A DNA stretch of 64,000 bases from Trachythela sp. YZ-2020 (taxonomy: Eukaryota; Cnidaria; Anthozoa; Malacalcyonacea; Clavulariidae), in the NCBI GenBank assembly GCA_016169945.1, contig JADLSH010000377.1:1914001-1978000 (forward strand), in the 5' to 3' direction. Both the position numbers and the translations under genes were made by a program. The notes beneath the pieces are model-generated. The model worked only from the letters and a program-made list of their open reading frames with translations, ran no database searches and was not told where the DNA came from. Within the stretch, counting starts at the first letter, position 1. Each line of letters opens with the position of its first letter. Below are positions 1 to 12,221 of the stretch, piece by piece.

Positions 1-1124
1 ACTTTATAATTAACCTGCCAGTGTTTGTGTTAATTCCAGTGCTGTTTAACAAGGAAATAAAATTAATTATAAAAGTCGGAAGGATCAAGAATAGAGGGTC
101 GATGACAACATTTCGAGGACAAAGGGTCGAGACACAGACAGTAGCTCGAAACTAGTTTGTGGGGGGTATATATGATCTTGTAGTAATATATTGAACCCGA
201 AGAACCATTCTCAATCATGATATACAAACACAAAGAACTAAAGTTTGTTGAAAAACTGAAGCCGAAATTTTTAAAAAACTTCAAGATGTTTGGATATCTT
301 GATGAAGTTGGTTTTCATTGCTTTTGACCAATCATTAATTATTAATAAGTTTGAGATGATATCAAGAAAGTTATAAGAGAAAGCAATATTTAAAAGAGCT
401 TTAGGTCTAGTGAACATTTAAATGACCATATGTGCATAAAAACGCTTGTTTTGTCATTCTCGTTTGTGCATGCCTGCGCAAATTCATCGACTTAATCGAA
501 GCACAGCCGTTGGCATTTTTGCTATGGAATTCCGTCTTATCCATACCCCATGCACTTTCATAACAAGTTGCTACTTTACGAAATAATCTTTTCTATTGAA
601 GCCTTTTTTAGCCTCGTTCAGAATCGAAGCAAGAAAAAATAATTTAGATGGATATAAAAAATAATTAAATATTTAAATTGGTCAACATTATAAAACATTA
701 TGGTGTATTGGATACTATCATGCAGTCGACGCTGACACCACAAAGTTTCATTGGTACCCGCACAAACTAAAAACCCTAGCTATAATTGATTCTCGACAAT
801 ATTCTCGAATCTCGAGATATGTCGACACGCGCAACCCCGAGGACGCGCAATTTCTTCCACGTAATAGATCCTAACTCGATTAGGAATGCATTACAAGTCC
901 ATGACATGACTCGACCTTGTGTCGGTGAGATTACGATTATTGTTGGAGAAACGTGATTGAAAAACAAAACTAAAAATTTCTAGCCAAGTTCAAGACTTGA
1001 GCTGTCAACATCTTAATCTACCATGACGTTGTCTACGTTAGATGAAGTCATATATTTTACACCATGTTTTCCAATCTTAACAACTTTAACGCACAGCAAC
1101 AAGAGTCTGAACTAAGTGTTCATC
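1..1124. other. Upstream region of gene A, no gene seen
   Basis: I see no coding region here. The stretch should contain the promoter of the collagen-discoidin gene starting at 1125. A weak TATA-like run (catatatttta) lies near 1049-1059, about 70 bases before the start codon, but the transcription start cannot be fixed from sequence alone. The two short reading frames at 63-284 and 776-967 on the minus strand have no recognisable domain. Confidence 0.4.
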
Positions 1125-4100
1125 ATGAAGCTGGCAAACCTGTTTCTTCTGTTGCCTTTAGCATTCGTTGCTGCTGAATCACAAACATTATCCAAGGTGG
1201 TATGTGCAAAGAAAAATGACGTAAGTATAAATTATGTTTTCTCTATTGTAACATGAAATTGATATATTAATTAATATTGTTGTTCATACAGACTTGCTTT
1301 AGAGGAACACTTCTCACTGCAACTTGAATTGCTCTAACTCGTCAATCATTAATTCATGATATAATACATATTAACACTATATCATATAAAATATATTGAT
1401 TAACTACAACAATTCAAACAGGCATCTACAAACAACTACAACAGGCATCTTTATTACTATTTAGTTTCGTACTACAAGATGTGACACTCGTCGTACCATC
1501 ATGCACAACTTGTAAAAAACTAAATATAGTAATAAACTTCATTATATCATTTATAACCAGATATTAAAAGTTTTGAAAGGACGAGATGGTCCACTGGGCA
1601 CACCTGGTGTAAAGGTATGTTATCACATACAGTATGCTATCAAATGTTAAACAATAAAAAGTATTAGCCAAGTTAGCATCAAAAGTTCAAAACTAAAATC
1701 ACATTTTTTCCTTTAGTGGAGGTGGGGGCATGGATGCCGGAACTACATTGCTGGAATATTTTTCAGCAAGTATTTCGGAAGTTCAATTTTCGGACAGTTT
1801 TTAATTCGTTCCGGATAAATTTCGAATAAAAATTTGGACCGGATATATTTTGCTCAATAAAAAGTAAATTTACGCCTTAACAAAATCGAATACAACAGGC
1901 CGACTGAACAACATTTTTTCGTTATGTTAAGAGGACTTCACCATGCGCAAATGTTTTGAACTAATATTTATGGGGAAATATTTACCATGTACTAACCTAT
2001 TAAATCTAACCATAAGAGTAATATCGTTAGGTATAATAATAGGAATAGTTGAGTGCATATATATCTCATGCATTTGTATGAAAATTGGAGGAAATATATT
2101 CATTCCTCTGCCTTGACGCCTCCTGTAACATTCACCGTACTTTTATTATAAATTGAACATCACCAATATTTTCAGGGAGATCGAGGTTTAAAAGGAGATT
2201 ATGGATTACCAGGCCGAGCGGTAGGTATTTGTATTTAACCGTTAACCGCCATTGCACGCTATACTGCATGCTCCCAAATTTATTATTAAGTTAGGGGGTA
2301 CACCCACCCCCCACTCGACATACGCTTTGCTACATCCCTGCGCGCACTTAATCCTTCAGGTGACTTCAATGTTAGGCCACTTTTTCCCCGCGGGGAAGCG
2401 TATTGGAAACTATAAGTCTATAATGAACTTTTATAATGACCGTCTATATATTGACTGTCGATATTGACCTCTCGAATGTAAGTGTGAATGGATGAAAATA
2501 AAGGGTAGAGTAAATGGGTGGAAGGCGAGGCCTTCAAATTTTATGTCAGTTTAAATGCAATTGAGTAACGTTATCTTCTAGGCGGGACCATGGATAGTGT
2601 ATATTTCATTTTTTAGGGTGATAAAGGTGGGCGTGGGTTAACTGGACTCCCAGGAAGGAAAGGAGAAAAGGTGGGAATATGAAACGAAAGAAAGCTTAAC
2701 TAGAAATACAACTGAAATCTTATTTAAAGTCTGTTATTGCCACAATACAAGCAAATCGTCTCGAGGGTTTTTTTATATTTAGATATGCTTCAGTATTTTA
2801 TTCCTAAATTAAATCTGAGTGAGTGTAAATTGTAGATATTGGGTCGCTTGATCAAGAAATAGAATCTACAACTGACATTTTTTCTGCTTCACACCGTCTT
2901 GGCAAATAACGTTAATTGAATCTACGTTTGCACAAACTATAATATTTTCGAATTTGGCCATCTTAATCATGGACGTTTTATGCCATGACAAACTAAAACG
3001 TATAATTAACTTACTCTTAGGGCTGGCCAGGAACGGTTGGAGAAACGGTGAGTAATTTTTATTTGCATTTTATAAAGGATATCTGTATTGAATAAATAAT
3101 CTGTTAAGCATTTGGTTACATTTTCGGCTGGTATAGCCGGTTTACACCAGGCGAACTTTTTCCCATGTATATTAAGGACATTACCTAGAGGAACATATGA
3201 AACATACTGAACGACCATATCCATTATCGTTTCAGGTACGTCAGGATACTACTATGAGCCGGTATGTGAACTAAACGAAAAAATTGATTAGTGCGCCTAT
3301 ACAAAACGGTATTTTAATTTACAGGGAGTTGTAGGTGAAAGCGGTCTTGCTGGCAAGAAAGGCGATAAGGTAAATATAAATCATCACCATAATCATCATC
3401 ATCATCATCATCATCATGATGATTATCATGATTATCATTACCAGTTTATCACTATGATTATTTCAGAATTCTCTTTTTTAACACCGACGAACCATGCATT
3501 AATAAGTTATAGTCTTTTCTAATCTATGGTCAAACATCGATTAGTTCTCTTTGTGTTAGGTCCTTTAAAAAGTTCTTTAGGTTCATATATACACCGCCAA
3601 TTAACACGAATCAGTATTATAGTTATTAGATTATTATTTACTTAAACTTTTACATATAATTGAATTATATTTCTTAAGTAACTACGAATAGACTTGATGT
3701 ATTATTGTATTCAAAATTTGTTCCGGCTACTGTATGGATTTGACTCGTCATTTTATAGGGTGAACCTGGTAGGATCCAAGGAGAATCCGGAATCTATGTA
3801 AGTAAAGTGTAAGTAAAATGTAAGTAAAGTGTAAGTAAATGTGAGTTTTCAAAACTACTTTGATCTCGGTTAGGTATGAAAACGATTTTCTTCTCGTGCT
3901 TTATAATTCTTACAAATTCTATTAATAATCGTTTCCTTAAACTGACATCACTCTAATAGTAAGAATATGTATAGTATATTAATTTATGGCAGTGTTTCAT
4001 TTTCAATTACCTTGTTCAATGGCAGTAAAACTTCCTCACGCAAATGTTTAGTACACTAGCTTTGTAGCTTTACAATAATATATATATATATAAACTCCTG

Positions 4101-6711
4101 GCTCGTTTTTTCGCACCTGGACTCTGCACTGAAATCGACGGACCACAATTTCATTTCCTGTCCGACAGCCAATACTGAAAAGAAGCGTCCATCGCGACCT
4201 TTCCCGGTTAGATTTGTGTGTTCTATTTGTTTTCTTATAGGGTGAACTTGGAGATACTGGTGATGATGGGCAAAAGGTTAAACATTTCTTCTTTAACAGC
4301 TTTATTTGGAACACGAATAACTACACATTATTGTTCATAACTAACACAGACTAACATACTTAACAAACACGAGAATAACATTATGTAAGAAAGAGCCAAA
4401 AGTGGCGCGGCACAAACGAGACCAAGTTCCACAGTGCGTGGTGGTCACCATTAGACATAATAGTACAAACAGAACAACAAGAATATAGAATAGCAAAAAA
4501 GGAAGGGGAATGGAAAGCATGAAGAACAAGATTAAGAGAGAGGAGAGATAGCGTGACTGACATGGAAGATATTAGTCAGTCGTGATCAGTGAGTGCGAGC
4601 TAGGAATAGATCAGGAATGTAGACAATGGCAGTAAGGTGGTGGTAAGTTTTGTGTAGGTATGTTTAAAGGAGGAGAGCGTGTCGTAGCAGTTGGAAGGAG
4701 CAGATTTACATACATAGTTCCACAGATTTACAATTCCAGTAGGAGTTTTGGAATGTGGTAATTTTGCAAGCTTGTGTTCTTAAAATGCGGAGACACACGT
4801 GTCCTGCTTGCCGTATATAGTTTCGACATTTAAGATTGTACTTGTATTTATAGTAATGAATATTATGTCTATAGTTACGAATATGATTGGAATTAACAAA
4901 TTACGCATAAGCGAACTGAAAAAATCGGACTAAATATTTATATTTCTACGTAAAAATAGTACTAATAAATATTGTCTGTGTTTGCCGAAATTAAATACCT
5001 TAACTTAGTGTAATTAACTATGTATGATATATTTAGGGTGGGCCTGGAGAATGGATTACTCAGGATTCCAGGGGTGTATAAGGTATTTGGATTAATGTAT
5101 ATAATATGGTATGTGGTGCCGGTGATCAAGGTTTTGAAACTTCATGGAGGAACACACAACTCATGTTTTATCCATAGTTTATTAGGACTTTTAGAGGACT
5201 TAAACACAAGGACAAGGAGATAAAAACAGTCAAAAGACCGAAAAAGAACAAGATATTCGAATTTTAAAGCGTTTTAAACGGGTAGCTAATTGTCTATTTT
5301 GCATACTTGCTATTGCCATGCAGTATAGTTCGTGGATTTCCAAAGGCGCAGTTCACTCTGTGTGGTTAATACATCATTAAAATTAAGCTTAAAGGTATTT
5401 TAGTATTAATCATTCAAATCATTATAATAGGAAACAATATATGATCTCAAAAACTTCATTTCAAAGACAAAAACGAAGTGCTGAAGTATAAAAAAGCTGT
5501 ACAAAAAACAGTTGAAGTTTTATGAAAATTCGAAAGGCTTTGTGAAACGTCTAAGGTTGAATTTTACAGTAAATCAAAGCTAAAATGGGGCGCATAATAG
5601 CATACTTTATATATATAATAGCTTACGATATATATAGTTCGGCAATTGATAATTTTATAGTTAAAAGTACAAATCTTATCACTATTTTACTATTTTGTAC
5701 AAAAAAGAAAAGAAAAATACAGTGTTGCGTGTTACCATGGTTGCAGTGATCGACTCAATACTTTATGTTACAATAACTTTAATTTTGAGGAGTATAATTG
5801 CTTGGTTCGAGTGGGCGAGGGGATTCTGCATGCATGTATTTCTAGTATAAGCATACTATATGTATCAATTTTATGCTGTGTATGGTCATTTGATAGACTA
5901 TCAAGTATCAAATGACCATACACAGCATGAAGTCATCTAGCTGAATTAGAAAAACCCATATTTACACGTCAAATGGTTAATTTGAAGTTAAAATGTTTAT
6001 TTGTTAGATAAAAGAAGACACCATGCTATCTTTACTTAATGATTACTATGTGCTGGAAAGTGGTTACTATAATCCACTGTATTACGTCACATCACCTGCT
6101 TTGACTGACGGTCGAACAGACACTGGTGGTTGGGGCAGTAAAACAGCAAAGAACGGGAGCTATATTCAAACAACATATGTTCGTCCTGTCTTCGTCACAT
6201 CAGTCACAGTGGCTGGAGGTTTTATACCATCTTGGGGTTCGGAAACCAAACAAGGACATGGTTTTATGGATTTAGAATACTCTGTGGATGAAACTGATCA
6301 AAAAAGATGGAGGAAGGTATGGAAAATTATACAATTTTAACTCGACTAAATTGTCTTAACTGAAACTGCTTATAGATGTCCCATGCATGTATCTGCCCTA
6401 TTTTTCAAAGATAAATAGTATCTCAATTCCGGGTCCTCCACTTATAGAATCAAATTATCACTTGTTAGGGAATTGGATTTGTTAAGATTAATGCAGACAG
6501 ACATCAAGAACCTGTACTTTGATGTAAATTACTAAATCATCTTGTACCCGATATCTAGGTAGCCAAAATTCAAAATCCAGTTGGTGAGGATATGGTCACT
6601 CATAATCTTACAGTTCCTGTTACTGCTCAGTATTGGCGACTGATCTCAGCAGAAGATAACTGGGTTGGAACAACTGAGTTTGCTTTGAAACCTTTGGTGA
6701 AATCTGGCTGA
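1125..6711 (+). CDS. Gene A: secreted collagen-like protein with C-terminal F5/8C (discoidin-like) domain
   Basis: Inferred exons: 1125-1220, 1561-1614, 2176-2220, 2617-2670, 3021-3047, 3236-3261, 3325-3369, 3759-3797, 4241-4276, about 5038-5083, 6008-6316 and 6559-6711 (stop TGA). Exon 1 starts with a hydrophobic signal peptide (MKLANLFLLLPLAFVAAES) and ends in a short head with one Cys (VVCAKKND). Exons 2-10 encode Gly-X-Y triplets, nearly all beginning with a Gly codon, in lengths of 27, 36, 45 and 54 bases typical of collagen genes. The last two exons (about 153 residues) form a galactose-binding-like fold of the F5/8 type C family, with the conserved stretches [11 protein letters not shown] and TAQYWRLIS and two N-glycosylation sequons (NGS, NLT). 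The likely product is a trimeric extracellular glycan- or membrane-binding protein. Oddities: the exon at 3236 is 26 bases (27 expected) and the one near 5038 is 46 (45 expected), so both shift the frame. Either they are skipped, or this copy is damaged, or there are base errors. Paralogue of the gene at 12222. The domain calls are firm; the full splice form is inferred. Confidence 0.78.
1292..1327 (+). other. Possible alternative terminal exon of gene A
   Basis: After the exon-1 donor at 1221 there is an acceptor-like sequence (ttcatacag) ending at 1291, followed by an in-frame stretch TCFRGTLLTAT and a stop. Spliced in, it would end the protein after 43 residues with no collagen stem. Nothing else supports it and gene B has no clear counterpart. 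Confidence 0.15.
3382..3440 (+). repeat. CAT/ATC microsatellite in gene A intron
   Basis: An imperfect trinucleotide run (cat/atc) occupies about 55 bases directly after the donor of the gene A exon ending at 3369. It sits in an intron and has no coding role. Confidence 0.8.
5440..5860 (+). repeat. Dispersed repeat family R1, copy 1
   Basis: This stretch of the last large intron of gene A matches, with substitutions, two other places: 36515-36725 plus 38085-38560 on the same strand, and about 25860-26400 on the opposite strand. Landmarks shared by the copies are a segment reading gaattttacagtaaatcaaag, a segment reading accatggttgcagtgatcgac, and the end gcgaggggattctgcatg. No reading frame is present, so it is a non-autonomous dispersed element. 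Smaller pieces recur near 31987-32030 and 44790. Confidence 0.7.
5872..5927. repeat. Perfect 22-23 bp inverted repeat (hairpin)
   Basis: The arms at 5872-5894 and 5906-5927 are exact reverse complements around a loop of about 11 bases. The hairpin lies immediately after dispersed repeat R1, in the intron before the discoidin exons of gene A. Confidence 0.85.
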
Positions 6712-6829
6712 CTAAAATCTTGAACTTGAAGATTGATTGATCTGATGTTGACTTTCAATATTTTTATTAACTTTAATTAGATACTCCTGATAGATATATG
6801 GGCATGTATATCATTATATGTAATGTTTA

Positions 6830-6835
6830 AATAAA
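6830..6835 (+). promoter_or_regulatory. Polyadenylation signal of gene A
   Basis: A canonical AATAAA lies about 120 bases past the gene A stop codon, in AT-rich sequence, at the expected spacing for the end of this transcript. Confidence 0.6.
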
Positions 6836-9800
6836 GTTGTGTGAAATTAATTGTCCTGAAATATATAAACAGTTGTGTAGTTTTCCACTGACAAACATAC
6901 AGACCTAAATATATGGATTTAGTCTTAGTTAGGTATTCAGTTTTGCATAACTATTCAACACGTGGATGACATAACAGTGATACCACTATTGTTTGTTTTT
7001 GGACCTTCTGGTAAAGGAAAACAAATAAGTAGAATCGAGCTAGCTCTCCTAACGAACGAGCGAACCACCTAGTAGGCCTATACACTTCAGACATTTTGGT
7101 TTTCGCTCTGTTTGACGTTCTCACTACTCGACTATAGTCTTGATTCTACTGCCTGAAATATATTTTTGTTTCGCGGCCAAATTAAAATTACCGGCAATAA
7201 CGGCTCACGGTTAGGGTTGTAAATCATTTACCAGCAGGCTAAGTTAAAAATAGGTACACTAAGCGTACGTGTATCTGAGCAAATATCTAGAATTGTCATG
7301 GTTGCTGTGGAAAACTTTGAATATTGCCATTTCTCCTCATAATCGGAGAATAGTACGGGACAATTTGAATCATTGCGTTATTATATAATAACATATTAGA
7401 TGTTAAAGGCAGATATAATAGACATAAAAATTAGTAATAGTAATGAATGTACCAATTAAGACACAAAATGGATGGAGAAATGACAGTTTCGCAACATCAA
7501 TGTGGGATTTTGCAAATTACAACATAATTTTAAAAGAGACATAATCTCTTAAAAATAGTTAGGACCAAAATTTATAAAGAAGTCTACAGGTTGATTCCTT
7601 ATGTTTGCTGAGTTTCAGCTACATTTTATTGTTTATATATTCTATTTCTTGTCACACCCACTAATTAGCCCCCCAGCTTGCACTCGGTTACAAGAGTTTG
7701 AGAAAGAAATTCCTAGTTGTCCATGGATCATTATACTAATTAAATCGAATATACCAGTATAACACGATGCAGGATATTCGTGCAGTATTTATAAACATGC
7801 TTACTTTGTTTCCTGGTTCAAATGAGATTGATATATAGCAGGTGAAGTCAAGTCAATCTGTCAATAACGTTTTTGTAAATGTCGAATAATAATTTAATAA
7901 ATATTCTCCCAATTTTTGTCATGTTCAAAATATTACAAAAGTAAAAATTCCGTCGCTTTGATGTACAATGTTCGTCGTAAAATTATACAAACATGCTGTC
8001 ATGCCCATATTTATAATGCTCGCTCTTGAGTAGTTCGCCATCTTGAAATATATAATATCAATCCGGTTATACGTAGAGATCAGAGAGTAATATTACGTCA
8101 TACGTCATTACATCTTGAGAAGCAAGTGAGAGATTTTGAAAAAGAAAATTCCTGCACCGCCTGAACTGCCCAATGCCCACACAAATCACCCGCTCATATT
8201 TTATTTTGTTGCTGCCGCAGCGAACGAACCTACACCGAGCGAGCAAAGCAGCAGACTAATTTGATACAGCTATGCAAAATCTCAATCTGTTAGATAAGCA
8301 ATGCACTGTGATTCCAATTTGGAAGAACCACAATGGAACGCATTGCTTATATGAACCAACTCCGGCGATGGTTTTCGTTTTTGATCTGCTGGGAAACAGG
8401 CAGGAAGAAAGTGTTGTAAATTAGTAGCTTAGATTTATTATAGAAAGGACCGCCAAAGGATATGCAACCCAAATTATATGCAATAGATTGTAAGCAAGAT
8501 CCTGCCTGTTGCCTGATTAACTCGTCAGCCAAAGCGCAAAGAAATATACTACAATTACGTATCAAGGCAGTTTGCCAAATTGAAATTGCACTCAGTGCTT
8601 CGAAGGCTGGAAGGCGAATTCCTCACAAGATAGAGGAATTTCCTCACAAGATAGAGGAATTCATAATTGGGAACATTACAACGCCTATAAGAGCAATACA
8701 TTTTCGTGAGAGGAAAAGATAGTGTTTCGCATTGTCTACGCAGAAATATCAGTGTGTTCCGTAAATGTGACCTACTGACCTGTGTCTCAATTCAATTGAG
8801 AATATAAAGGCCCGTTCAAACGAAGCCAAATTTGTTGGTCCAACATCATGTAACATTGTTGGATGCAACATTGTTGGCCTCGTTTGAAAACTATGTTGGG
8901 TAATTTTGGAAGATGTTGGAAGATGTTGGATGAGGTTTGAATTTATTTCCATCCAACATTGTGCAACATTGTTGGACGATGCATCGGACCTTAACGAAAC
9001 AATGAAATATTTCGGTGGTGTTGTGTTACCTATTATTATCTGATGATGTTGATTAAATTATGTTGACAAGTTGAAGCAACCGTGTACTATTTACTGCAAA
9101 TAATAATGTGATTAATTGCTGTGGAAAAAAGGCAAGAACAACTTGACATAGGATAATATATCTACGAGTACGAAGACATATTTCATATTCTAACAATTTA
9201 CAGTTCAGTTAATTCAGTTAAGGTCCAGTGTTAGTACAAAGGAAATAACACATTATAATAGAGCATTATATATATAATGTATATATTAATAATTAATGCA
9301 TATGCATGTTGATGTTATAATCCGTATAGCATATATATGAGTAATCTATATAGAACATTTACAAAACTGGTGAATAACAGGTAATACGAACTATATATAA
9401 AAGCAATGAAGAAATTTTACTATGTTCTAATTAATAAAGCTTCTTGAAACATTTTAGATTATGCCAAAAAGACAGCATTTACTACATTTTATGTAACCTA
9501 GTACTTAACAATATTATCAATGATCCGAAATAACTGAACGTATGGCAATGTTTTGAACAGTAAGTCCATATAAAAGCATGGTCATGGGTGTAGAAATTTA
9601 ATTCAATGACACTATCCGAATTTGCTTGATCAGTGCACATGAACCAATTAATAGCTTTAACTCGAGGGAGACAATGCCAAATTAGCAGTTTTGATTGCCA
9701 GCCAATCGGGAAGTGTCTATTATGAAAACATGCCAAACATTGCCAGTGGTAAACAACTTTCAATGTCACCTCCTTACCTCTCAATACATAGTAAAAAGGA

Positions 9801-12221
9801 AGGACTAATGTCTCGATGACATACAAATATATTAAACGGGAAATAATTGTCAAAGTAGCGTTGACGTCCTTTCAAAGTTATAAGTAGATTTGGAGTTATA
9901 ACGTGAAGTTCGTGATGAAAGGTTGTTTAAGTGTCGATAACACCAAACGAAAAACAAAGTGATAACTGATAACTTATTGGATCAAAGTACCACATGACAT
10001 CGTGTTTTCAACTAGCTTCTAGTGCATTTATTATCAGACTAGCAGTAGCAGTTAACCGCCTGTACCGCCATACTTTAAAGATATGTATATTACTCATGTC
10101 TATTGTGCCAAGCTCCGTGCTAATGAAATATAAGTTTTTGTACGAGCCGTTTCAGTGAAACCCTTGTATCTCATCTACATAGTGACGGTTGACAATTACG
10201 GGCATTAGTTACTGCGTTTCACTTTATAAAATAGCAGGAAAATTAGAAGCAGCATTATTGATACTCCGCATGCAGATATATATACAGTGTAGAAATAATA
10301 GACGGACGGCCAAGCTTGAAAAAAAGTGTCTAGAAAACACTGTCGATGGCATTTTTTTCAGGTTATAACAAGCCAAAACAAGCTGTTTTGTTGTGTTACA
10401 GGCAGGCAACAACCACATATGTTTAGATTATTACATCACGAATCAGTACTACACGCCCGGTTGCCACCCGCGTGTAAAACAATATATTGCTGTTGCCTGT
10501 TGACCAGTCGAGTTGTGGCCTGCGGTAAATGGTTTAAAAACAGCATATTGGCGCAACCGCGTATAGTTTTACTACATATGTAGACCTTCGAAATCGGTAC
10601 TAACATTCGAAATAATAACTCAATAATTTAAGAATTTAAGCCTTTGCCTTTGGGTAATGATTCGTCCTAATAAATCCATCAGGACTGCAGATGGTGGTCA
10701 ATTCTCTTAACTTTGAATATGTCTTTTTCTTGCATTGGTATTAACTTCAAAATTTTAATACTTATATAATATGAGCTAGCATATCTGAAACTCCATCTTT
10801 CATCATCATTGTGAATGTAATTATTACCAAACTTATAAGATTAATTACCACTTAGGGATGGACCCTTAGGTTGTTGATGGAGTGTTGGACAAATCCCAAA
10901 AACTATCGAGCAAACACTTCAGGTTTTACAAAACATATCCGGCAAAACAGCGATGAATAAAAATATATCGGGCAGGTATCCAAGTTCCCACACTTTTGCA
11001 GTTGCCATGTAACATAATTTAGTTTTATATATTTGCATGTTACTTGTTAGATTGTAGTAGATTTTATGTATGAATCTATATATTCCAAAACTGGTATTTA
11101 TGTTGATTAATTATTATTATTATTATTATGTAACTTCTGCAGCTGACATGTTTTATTTGGATTTCTCGACTTTTACCTTCAAATCCCTCCCCCCTCGCGG
11201 AGGATCCTTCCGCTACTTGGATCGATGCATGTGGAAAGAAATTTAAGGATCAAGTACATAACTTGAGCCATAGCATACTCCCTCAATAGCAAGATTTTCG
11301 CAATAGCTTAGTGCCATAGTTCGTCCTGCGATTTGTTTGTATATTGATTTATACGGTTACGAAATACAAAGCAGACGAACATCATTTTATGTGCGACATT
11401 CACTTAGTAAACGTATTCGCTTTGTAGTAATATCTATAGAAATATCCTAGAAGGACACAAAGATTGAAAAATATCTTACAAAGCTAAACTGAGGATCAAC
11501 AAAAAATACGAGGACATGATATGATATGGATAAAAATGATCCAGATATAAATGGAATAAAATAAGACTATATTAATTTAAATGGTTATCCTAAATGCTTT
11601 TTTATCATCAGTTGGTGTGATGGTTAATCTGTAATGAGATCAAAATATAACCCTTTAAATTTTTGCGTTTAGTTTTAGCCATATATAACTTGGGTTTACT
11701 CAAGATGTTTCCATTTAATTTCGATTTTGGTGCTATATCTTATGAGACATCTGAATAATCGATAAACATAAATTTTCATATGTGTGCGTCTGATAAGTAT
11801 ACGATAAAATATTCTCGTCTGATCTGTATAGGCCATTTACAACTGACTGATACTTCATCTATTACCGATTAAGATGACCCGACACTCGAACCTCGATCCT
11901 CAAAATTTTGTCCACGAACCACGACTCTCTACCACACAAAGTTTCCTCGACTCTCTTCTCTCGACTCTCTTCTCAAGCAAGACCTCGTTGACCTTTAATT
12001 GACAATATTATCTTGAAACATTCCGCCACTTCGACATTTTCGCAATAACAACATAAGATGGAAACTGTCAACGTTCCATACGTCGGTTAATTACCGCATC
12101 TCATTCAGTACGTCATTTCACTAAGCGCAGTTTATTATAATTTCACCTTATTCACGCACTTCAAACTGGTTCAGACTTTAAACTAAACACGACCAATCAG
12201 TTTGGAGTTTGCAGTCACATC
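6836..12221. other. Intergenic region between the paralogues, no gene seen
   Basis: About 5.4 kb without a convincing coding exon. The longest open frame (9482-9853, minus, 123 codons) resembles nothing I recognise and has low-complexity hydrophobic content. It contains a small direct repeat near 8625-8663 (two units of ctcacaagatagaggaattc type) and the MITE-like element at about 8812-8985. The promoter of gene B should lie in the last few hundred bases; ttattataattt near 12131-12142 is AT-rich but is not a clear TATA box. Confidence 0.4.
8812..8985. repeat. MITE-like element with repeated CAACATTGTTGG motif
   Basis: The palindromic 12-mer caacattgttgg and its variants recur several times, in both orientations by symmetry, in about 170 bases, framed by cccgttcaaacg and related sequence. 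There is no reading frame. The pattern is typical of the terminal regions of small non-autonomous DNA transposons. The family is not determined. Confidence 0.45.

Noticed and set aside
5020..5223. 67-codon ORF as a separate gene
   Set aside because: Its first third is the gene A collagen exon near 5038-5083 in a shifted frame; the rest is intron.
9482..9853. 123-codon ORF on the minus strand, considered as a transposase piece
   Set aside because: I could not match any DDE or piggyBac motif in any frame; hydrophobic AT-driven composition.
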